DNA of 13,550 bases from Chthoniobacter sp. (lineage in GTDB: Bacteria; Verrucomicrobiota; Verrucomicrobiia; Chthoniobacterales; Chthoniobacteraceae), in NCBI GenBank assembly GCA_025352865.1, contig JANXSB010000261.1, positions 1 to 13,550 on the forward strand, read 5' to 3'. Every line of letters starts with the position of its first letter. Position 1 is the first letter of the stretch. The position numbers and the translations under genes are program-made. This document shows positions 7,716 through 13,550 of the stretch, piece by piece. The notes below the pieces were generated by a model. That model was not told the origin of the DNA. It ran no database searches and worked only from the letters and a program-made list of their open reading frames with translations.

Positions 7716-10700
7716 TTACGGCACGACGATGCGGACGCGGATGAAGCGTGCGGGTGTGCCGGGTGTGCCGATGGCCGGGAGGACGCGGACGGTGACGGTT
7801 TCGGTGAGGCCGTCGCCGTTCGGAGTGGTGGGGGCGATTTCCTCATAGTCCGCGGGCGTCGAGGTCCAGGTGGTGAAATCGCCGGAGGTTTCGACGACGT
7901 ACTGGATGGGGCCGGGCGTGAGGAGGCGGTGGTAGCGGAGCGTGAGGTAGCGCGGGTCGGTAGGTGCGGGCGGCTCGATGGTGATAACGGGCAGGCCGGC
8001 GAGGCTCGGGCTGTACGGGTCGAGGCCGAAGGCGAATTTTAGGAGGTTGGGGAGGCCGTTGCCGCTGAGGTCGGCGAGGGCACCGTTGGGGCCGGTGGCG
8101 TCGAAGAGGTCGAGGCCGTGTTGGATTTCCCAGGCGTCGGGGAGGCCGTCGTGATCGAAGTCGGCGGTGAAGGTGGCGAGATAGACATTCCACGTCGTGC
8201 TGGAGCCGGCGGGGGCGAGGGAGTTGTTGAGTGCGTCGATGATGAAGACGTTGTTGCCGGGCGCGAGAGTGATGGCGGGAAGCGTCCAGTGGGCGAAGCC
8301 GTCGGCGGTGGAGGCGGGGAGGCCGTTGATGTTGATGGACTGGATGCCGGCGGGATCGTAGGCGATGCCGTCGATGGTGAAGACGGAGGCGGTGGTGAGG
8401 CGGGTGGAGGTGATGACGACGGCGGGGCCGGTGACGCTCTGGTGGGAGGTGAGGACGGTGCTCCACGGGCTGAGGTAAGTCTGCGTGCCGCTGATGCGGC
8501 GGGCGCGGACGCGGTAGAAATGCGGGCCGTCGCCGAGGCCGGTGAAAGCGAAGCCGGTGGCGGCGATGAAGCCGCTGGTGGCGGGCGTGGCGAAGCCGGG
8601 ATCGGGCGAGCATTGCGCCTCGTAGCTCTGCGCGCCGGCGACGGCATTCCACGAAACGGCGCGGGTGGGGCCGCCGGAGAAGACGGGCAGCGGGGTGAGC
8701 GCTGGGGCGGGGAGGACGACGGTGAGCGCGGCGTCGCGGGTGGTGTTGCCGAGGGCGTTGGAGAGGTTGGTGAAAAGGATCGTGTCGGCATAGCTGCCGG
8801 GGTCGGTGGTGACGGCGTCGATGCTGACAGTGACAGTCGTGCTCGTGCCGGCGGCGAGGGTGCCGCCGGGCGCGGAGAGCGAGAGCCAGTCCGCATTTTT
8901 CGCGATGCTCCACGCGAGGATTCCGGTGCCGGTATTGGTGATGGTGCAGGTCGCGCCGGGTGGCGTGAAAGGGCCGCCGAAATTTCCGGCGGAGCTGAGG
9001 CCGGTGGCGGGCGTGACGGTGAGGACGGGGATGCCGAGGACATTGAAGACGCCGCTCTCGCCGGTCGCCGCTCCGGTCGTCGCGCGGAGGGTGACGGCGT
9101 CGATGATTTGCCCGACGGACACATTGCCCGCAAAGACGCCGCCGACGAAAGGCGCGGTGGTCGCGGGGCTGACGGGGATGGTGCGGTCGGTGGGCGTGCC
9201 GCAGTCGAGCGCGGCGGTGCCGGTGAAACCCGCGGCGACATTTCCCGCCACGTCGAGCGCGGTGATCGTGACGGGGAATGGGGTGCCGATGACCGGCGTC
9301 GCGCCGATCGCGGCCCACGCAAAATGATGCAGCGGGCCGGAGGTGACATCGAAGAGATTGCTCGCGCCGGTGTGCAGCGCGGTGTCCGCGACGTGGAAGG
9401 TGACGCCGCTGCCGAAGACGCCCGCGGTCACGGCGACGGTCGCGGTGCCGGCCACGAGCGTGGCCTGTGCGGGCGTGATGGTGACGCCGCCGGAGGCGCT
9501 GAGATCGAGCGGGCCGGCGATGGCGGGAAGCGGTACGCCGTCCAGGTTCACGGCGGTGATGGTGACGTTGAAAGGAACGCCGCGAATCTGCGCGCCGCCG
9601 ATGGCGCTGATGACGAAGTGGTGCAGGTCATTGTCGAAGACCGTGACGGAACCGGAGCCGTCGGTGAAACCGCTGGCGCTGGCCGTGATGGTGACGCCCA
9701 CGCTGCCGTCGGTGAGCGTGTTGTCCACGCCGGTTTCGGTGAAGCCGACGCTCGTGGAGCCGGCGGGAATCGTGACCGTGGCGGGCACGCTGAGGCGCGC
9801 GGGATTTCCCGAAACGAGCGTGACCGTGAGCGCCGCCGGGAGCGTGCCGGAAATGGCGACGGTGCCTGCGGCGGTGCCGCCTTCCACGACGCTGCCGACG
9901 CTCAGCGTGAGGTTGGTGTTTTCATTGTCGATGACGCTGATCGCTTTCGTCCCCGTGACCCAGCCGGTGGCCGTGGCGGTGATCGTCACCGCGCGCGTGC
10001 CGTTGATTTTTGTGTCATCGAGGATCGTCGGAGAAAAGGTCGCGGTGGTTTGGCCGGCGGGGATCGAGACCGATGCGGGGACGGTCACGGCGGTGGGATC
10101 GCTGGAGGTCAGCGCGACGGTGAGCGCGGCGAGGGTGGGCTGCGCGAGCGTGATGGTGCCTTGATTCGCGAGCACGCCCGCGCCTTCTGCTGCGCTGACG
10201 GGCAGGGTTACATTGATCGCCGGTCCCGGATAGTTGCTGAAATTGCTTTCCACAAAACCCGCGGGAAAGCCCTGGCCGTTCGAGAGGCCGATGAGGCCTT
10301 TGGTCGAGGATTTGGTGAGAACGGTGATGCGGATGCGTCCGTCGAAGAACATCTCGATTTGGAAATTGTTCGAATTGATCGTCCCGTACTCCGGCACGCC
10401 CGACCATGTGACGGCGACACGGTCCGAGAATTGCAGCCGCTTGATCGTGCCGCGGGAGGTGGGATTCAGGTCGCGGAAGAGCGCGGAGATGCGCGGCTTG
10501 CTGAAATGATTGACGAAGGACTCGACCCATTCCGTGTCGCCGGAGCCAAACGTGATGTAGCCGTTGCTGCCCACATAGAATGTCGAGTAGCTCGTCCCGT
10601 AGAGCTTCACGCTCGCGCCGCCCGTGAGGGTGATGGCCGCGAAGGCGTCGTCCGTGAGTGAGATCGTGGTGCCGGTGGTGGTGCTCGTGGGGAAGGCGGT

Positions 10701-13313
10701 CGTGGCGATCCGGGTGACGGTGTAGAGGCTGTTCGTCGCGGTCGTCGGCGTGAAAGTCCACATCTGGTTCGCCGTGTCGTTGTTGTCGCCGCCCGCTCCG
10801 TCGAAGAGTTCGGTGAAGTAATCCGGCTGGCCGACGAAGAGCGAAACGGCGCGCGTGAGCGAGTGCGTGCTGACGGTGTTGGTGAAGGTGATGTTGTCCG
10901 TGTTGATGCTGAGGGGGAGCGCATTGGCGCTGGCGTTCAGCGTGGCAGTGACGGTCGTGGTGGCGTTGGGCGCGAGTGTGCCGGAGGTGGCGGAGAGATT
11001 CAGCCAGGTCGCGCCCGTGGTCGCGGCCCAGGTGATCGTTGCGGCTCCGCTGTTTTTCAGCGTGAAGATTTTCGAGGGCACGGTGAAAGGCCCGCCGACC
11101 GGGCCGCTGGAGGCCAGTCCGCTGTTCGGTGTCACGCCGAGATCGTCCGGCAAATCGTAGGCTTCGGAGACGCCGGTCGTCGTCGAGCTGGCGGGCGAGG
11201 TCGCGCTTGCGCCCATGCCGCGTTTGGCGAAGGCGGTCCACAGTTCGATCCTGTTTGCGCCCGCGTTGTCCACGAGGTCGGCCTGGATGATGGCGTCGCG
11301 CGCCTGGAGGAAATTCGGATTGGCCGGCGAGAGCTTCATCCCGTCGGTCACGAGCTGGAGCATGACCTGGTTGCCGGCGAAGCCGTACTTCGCGATCAGG
11401 TTCGCCCGCGCGTCCCACAGCGCCGCGACCCACACCTCGCCCATGTTATGCACTTCGTTCGCCGTGCTGCCGATGGCCGGGCTGTGCGGCACGCCCGCGT
11501 GCGTGCTGGCCTGCGTGGGGTCGATGTCCTTGAAGGTCAGCGGACTTTTCGTCATGTCCGTCGAGTACGGATAGCGCCGGATGCCGTAGTAATAGTTCTG
11601 CGTCAGGCCGCTGAAATTCTGGGTCACGTAGCCGCCCACGATGTAGTTCGCGTTCGGGTCGTCACCCGCCTTGCTGAGCAGCGAGAGGGCGTAAAAATCC
11701 GACCACCCTTCGCCCATGCCCGAGGTCGCCAGCGCGCTGATTCCGCCGCCGCCGCCGACGAGCCGGTTGCTCAGCCCGTGGGTGTATTCGTGGAGGATGA
11801 CGGTCGCGTCGAAATCGCCGTCGCGGTTCGGCGTGGGGCCGGAGAAAACGTACATCTGCATGCGTCCCGGCGACCCGTCGCTGGGGACGGAAAAGTTGGC
11901 GTTGTCCGTGCCGCCGCCGTCCTGGGCATCGGCCTGCACGGCGTCGTTGCCATTGCCGCCACGTCCGAAATTGTTGTTCTGGAAATTGCCCGACGCCTCG
12001 TTGAAACCGAGCGCGTAGAGTTTGTCGTGCATCCAGTTGCACCAGTAAAAGAGCTGCGTCACCGCTGCATCGCGGTAGGCGCTCGGCTGCTGCGTGAGAT
12101 CGAGCGCGTAGTCGAAAACGCGCGACGGCGAACCCTGCGGACGTGGCGTGTCGGCGACGTCGTTCGCATCGAGATCGAGGTGCGCATCCACATTGTTGCC
12201 GCGCGTTTCATTCACGCCGTCGTCGATCCAGCCGTTCGGCGAAGCCGTCGTGTCCAGCGCGCTCAGCGTCATGAGCGTGCGGCTGACTTCGGCGGGCTGC
12301 GTGGTCCCCGGCGTGGCGAGACTCGGCAGCATTGGCGTGGGGCTGTCGCCGGTGAAAACGCGGTAGGTCGCCTCGCTGATGTAATTCGTCAGGCAGTGGC
12401 GCACGTGCGTTTCGCCCGTCTCCGCATCCACGAGCACGCGAAACATTTCGCCTCCCGTCCGGCCCGTGAGCACCACCTCCCAGCACAACCGCGCCGTGCC
12501 TTTGTCCATCGGCAGCCAGGTGAAATGCGCCGTCGCATCGCGCAGTGCCGCCGCGTGAAACGTCTGCTTTTTTTCCGCGCCTGCCGCCGCATCCCGCGCG
12601 GTCACATCCGCCGCCTGCACTGTCTCGCCGATATTGCGCGCGGCGATGGCCACGGCCTCCGCCGCGGAGATCGCCGGAGCCGCGAGCAGCGCGGCGCGGC
12701 GCGGCGTCCCGCGCGTGGCGGCGGCCGCGGGGTCGGGGAGAAAATGGCTGGCGACATTGACGAGTTCGCCGCGCTTCGTGACATGCGACTGGAGCAGCGC
12801 CTCAAAGACCGGCACGCCATCGACCTGCTGCTGCCAGACCACGCTTCGCAGCCCGTTGTGCGCGTTCGTGTAGTCGCGCTTCACCTGCGCCGTCGCGAGC
12901 ACTTCCGCGCCATGTCCGAAGAGCCCTTTGTATTCTTCGAGGAAAGCCTTCAGCTCGCGATGCGGCTCATCCGCCCGCAGCGCCTGCACGCGCGCCCGCG
13001 GCACCGCGCGTCCCTCGCCCGCCGGGCCGGTGAGAAATGCGTGCGGCGAGCCGACGAACTGCGGCGCTTCCGAGACCGCGTCCATCTCCACCCGCGCCTC
13101 GGGCATTCGCTCCCGCAACTGGGTCGCCGCCGCCGTTTTCTCGGGCGCAACCGCGGCAGCCTCGGCTGGCCGGCGTTTGTCGAAATTCGGCAGCGCGTGC
13201 CGCTCGCCGTGCGGCGCGGCGAGCGCCATGCCGGGAAAAAATGCCACGCTCAGCACAGCCAGCGATAAAGCCGCGACTCGGCGAGGAAGGTTGCTGATGC
13301 GTGAGGGAATCAC
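7716..13313 (-). CDS. Giant secreted M36 (fungalysin-like) metalloprotease with multiple beta-sandwich modules
   Basis: A 1865-residue exported zinc protease. In order: signal peptide (1-32, cut after ALA); an FTP-type propeptide (about 130-200, around HNGLRSVVWQQQVDGVPVF); and an M36 catalytic domain (about 315-720) with HEYTH (H508, E509, H512) and GEGWSD, where E535 is the expected third zinc ligand. Then come a BACON-like module (about 725-830), a NIDO-like domain (about 840-1030, VGSNGYITFG), two Calx-beta-like modules (about 1037-1228), two tandem Ig-like repeats opening with LHHF (1230 and 1328), a second BACON-like module (from 1431), a fibronectin-III-like domain (about 1536-1623), another Ig-like domain, a DFDHDGLPDAWE calcium-loop motif (from 1718) and a terminal beta-rich module. 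M36 enzymes are self-activating extracellular endopeptidases; the tail likely binds substrate or surface. The GTG at 13313 is preferred because it yields a standard signal peptide; a TTG at 13373 would add 20 residues before it. Nothing looks broken. The protease call is confident, the tail domain names less so. Confidence 0.92.
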   Translation of the reverse strand: MIPSRISNLPRRVAALSLAVLSVAFFPGMALAAPHGERHALPNFDKRRPAEAAAVAPEKTAAATQLRERMPEARVEMDAVSEAPQFVGSPHAFLTGPAGEGRAVPRARVQALRADEPHRELKAFLEEYKGLFGHGAEVLATAQVKRDYTNAHNGLRSVVWQQQVDGVPVFEALLQSHVTKRGELVNVASHFLPDPAAAATRGTPRRAALLAAPAISAAEAVAIAARNIGETVQAADVTARDAAAGAEKKQTFHAAALRDATAHFTWLPMDKGTARLCWEVVLTGRTGGEMFRVLVDAETGETHVRHCLTNYISEATYRVFTGDSPTPMLPSLATPGTTQPAEVSRTLMTLSALDTTASPNGWIDDGVNETRGNNVDAHLDLDANDVADTPRPQGSPSRVFDYALDLTQQPSAYRDAAVTQLFYWCNWMHDKLYALGFNEASGNFQNNNFGRGGNGNDAVQADAQDGGGTDNANFSVPSDGSPGRMQMYVFSGPTPNRDGDFDATVILHEYTHGLSNRLVGGGGGISALATSGMGEGWSDFYALSLLSKAGDDPNANYIVGGYVTQNFSGLTQNYYYGIRRYPYSTDMTKSPLTFKDIDPTQASTHAGVPHSPAIGSTANEVHNMGEVWVAALWDARANLIAKYGFAGNQVMLQLVTDGMKLSPANPNFLQARDAIIQADLVDNAGANRIELWTAFAKRGMGASATSPASSTTTGVSEAYDLPDDLGVTPNSGLASSGPVGGPFTVPSKIFTLKNSGAATITWAATTGATWLNLSATSGTLAPNATTTVTATLNASANALPLSINTDNITFTNTVSTHSLTRAVSLFVGQPDYFTELFDGAGGDNNDTANQMWTFTPTTATNSLYTVTRIATTAFPTSTTTGTTISLTDDAFAAITLTGGASVKLYGTSYSTFYVGSNGYITFGSGDTEWVESFVNHFSKPRISALFRDLNPTSRGTIKRLQFSDRVAVTWSGVPEYGTINSNNFQIEMFFDGRIRITVLTKSSTKGLIGLSNGQGFPAGFVESNFSNYPGPAINVTLPVSAAEGAGVLANQGTITLAQPTLAALTVALTSSDPTAVTVPASVSIPAGQTTATFSPTILDDTKINGTRAVTITATATGWVTGTKAISVIDNENTNLTLSVGSVVEGGTAAGTVAISGTLPAALTVTLVSGNPARLSVPATVTIPAGSTSVGFTETGVDNTLTDGSVGVTITASASGFTDGSGSVTVFDNDLHHFVISAIGGAQIRGVPFNVTITAVNLDGVPLPAIAGPLDLSASGGVTITPAQATLVAGTATVAVTAGVFGSGVTFHVADTALHTGASNLFDVTSGPLHHFAWAAIGATPVIGTPFPVTITALDVAGNVAAGFTGTAALDCGTPTDRTIPVSPATTAPFVGGVFAGNVSVGQIIDAVTLRATTGAATGESGVFNVLGIPVLTVTPATGLSSAGNFGGPFTPPGATCTITNTGTGILAWSIAKNADWLSLSAPGGTLAAGTSTTVTVSIDAVTTDPGSYADTILFTNLSNALGNTTRDAALTVVLPAPALTPLPVFSGGPTRAVSWNAVAGAQSYEAQCSPDPGFATPATSGFIAATGFAFTGLGDGPHFYRVRARRISGTQTYLSPWSTVLTSHQSVTGPAVVITSTRLTTASVFTIDGIAYDPAGIQSININGLPASTADGFAHWTLPAITLAPGNNVFIIDALNNSLAPAGSSTTWNVYLATFTADFDHDGLPDAWEIQHGLDLFDATGPNGALADLSGNGLPNLLKFAFGLDPYSPSLAGLPVITIEPPAPTDPRYLTLRYHRLLTPGPIQYVVETSGDFTTWTSTPADYEEIAPTTPNGDGLTETVTVRVLPAIGTPGTPARFIRVRIVVP
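9041..9626 (-). repeat. Two tandem Ig-like repeats inside the protease tail
   Basis: Two units of about 98 residues (294 bases) lie end to end. Unit one begins LHHFVISAIGGAQIRGVPF (L1230) and unit two LHHFAWAAIGATPVIGTPF (L1328). Both continue with a VTITA strand. The repeat is clear at protein level but diverged, which suggests an old internal duplication. The fold (E-set or Ig-like) is inferred from the strand pattern. Confidence 0.6.
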
Positions 13314-13417
13314 CGCCCTGATAATAAACGCGTGGAACCACCCAGCAACGGATAATCCGAAAGCCGCCGCCAAAAATCGCCTCGCCTTGCCTCCGTCGCG
13401 TCCCTATTTCCAGCGCC
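13314..13417. promoter_or_regulatory. Divergent intergenic region
   Basis: These 104 bases separate the protease gene (leftward) from the lipoprotein gene (rightward) and must hold at least one promoter unless transcription enters from elsewhere. They contain AT-richer islands (ataataaa at 13321, gataat at 13351) that stand out against the GC-rich surroundings. No operator-like palindrome or riboswitch was recognised. Confidence 0.45.
13321..13348 (-). promoter_or_regulatory. Candidate sigma-70-like promoter of the protease gene
   Basis: On the minus strand a TATTAT (-10-like, 13326-13321) lies 16 bases after TTGCTG (-35-like, 13348-13343). The -10 matches the consensus at five of six positions and the -35 at only three of six. 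The -10 ends 7 bases before the chosen GTG start at 13313, so the transcript would have almost no leader. The low AT content nearby makes the -10 noticeable, but this is a weak prediction. Confidence 0.25.
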
Positions 13418-13550
13418 ATGAAACTCCGCGTGCTGATGCTTTCCCTCCTCGTTTTCGCCCTCGCCGCCTGTCAGGCCCCGTACAAGAAAAAGGACGAGGC
13501 TGACAAACAGCCCTTCAAGGATCAGTCGGGCGACCAGGCCTTCCAGTCCT
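13418..13550 (+). CDS. Predicted lipoprotein, N-terminal part (runs off the window)
   Basis: The first 44 residues of an exported lipoprotein. A signal peptide of 17 residues (MKLRVLMLSLLVFALAA) ends in a lipobox with C18 (LAAC), the residue that would be lipidated after signal peptidase II cleavage. Next comes a strongly charged stretch, YKKKDEADKQPFKDQSGDQ, probably a flexible linker from the membrane anchor. No domain is visible before the window ends, so the function is unknown. The ATG is chosen because it opens the signal peptide directly; no Shine-Dalgarno sequence precedes it. The gene diverges from the protease gene. Confidence 0.8.
   Translation, partial: MKLRVLMLSLLVFALAACQAPYKKKDEADKQPFKDQSGDQAFQS

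Noticed and set aside
8118..10661. An 847-residue open frame antisense to the protease tail
   Set aside because: The translation is dominated by Gly, Asp, Arg and Ala runs typical of an antisense frame; the opposite strand reads as folded beta-sandwich modules.
10863..13268. An 801-residue open frame antisense to the protease catalytic region
   Set aside because: It lies opposite an intact propeptide and HExxH protease domain and shows Arg/His/Val-rich shadow composition.
13314..13373. A TTG start at 13373 for the protease
   Set aside because: It adds 20 residues in front of a standard signal peptide and would overlap the candidate promoter; the GTG at 13313 gives normal n-, h- and c-regions.
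1..13550. CRISPR arrays, tRNA or rRNA genes, insertion sequences and phage genes
   Set aside because: I looked for regular short repeats, cloverleaf-like segments, transposase or integrase motifs and terminal inverted repeats and saw none; nearly all of the window is accounted for by coding sequence.

Overview
The window is GC-rich bacterial DNA that almost certainly comes from the Planctomycetota-Verrucomicrobiota group, most likely a verrucomicrobium. The main evidence is two secreted proteins that pair a TIGR02604-type beta-propeller ('putative membrane-bound dehydrogenase') with a TIGR02603-type heme-binding C-terminus, an architecture characteristic of that group. A periplasmic Gfo/Idh/MocA oxidoreductase, a PVC-style ceramidase-like protein and a giant multidomain M36 protease fit the same assignment. 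None of the visible starts has a clear Shine-Dalgarno sequence. No RNA gene, CRISPR array, insertion sequence or integrase was seen.

Layout. Positions 1-844 hold the 3' end of a ceramidase-like gene whose upstream part does not read through in one frame. Positions 841-4278, 4280-5251 and 5266-7662 follow on the same strand with gaps or overlaps of a few bases: heme/propeller protein A, a secreted Gfo/Idh/MocA oxidoreductase, and heme/propeller protein B. These four genes look like one translationally coupled operon whose promoter lies upstream of the window. On the opposite strand, 13313-7716 encodes one very large secreted metalloprotease, convergent with the operon across a 53-base gap. A 104-base divergent intergenic region (13314-13417) separates it from the start of a lipoprotein gene that runs off the right edge (13418 onward).

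How it fits together (inference). Every gene whose N-terminus is visible begins with an export signal, so the whole window serves the cell envelope or the outside of the cell. The operon looks like a periplasmic oxidation module: a non-cytoplasmic Gfo/Idh/MocA enzyme between two monoheme cytochrome-like proteins that could pass electrons onward, next to an amidase/ceramidase-like hydrolase. The substrate cannot be read from the sequence. The protease carries a propeptide, an intact HExxH zinc site and about a thousand residues of beta-sandwich adhesion or carbohydrate-binding-like modules, as expected for digestion of polymeric or particulate protein outside the cell.
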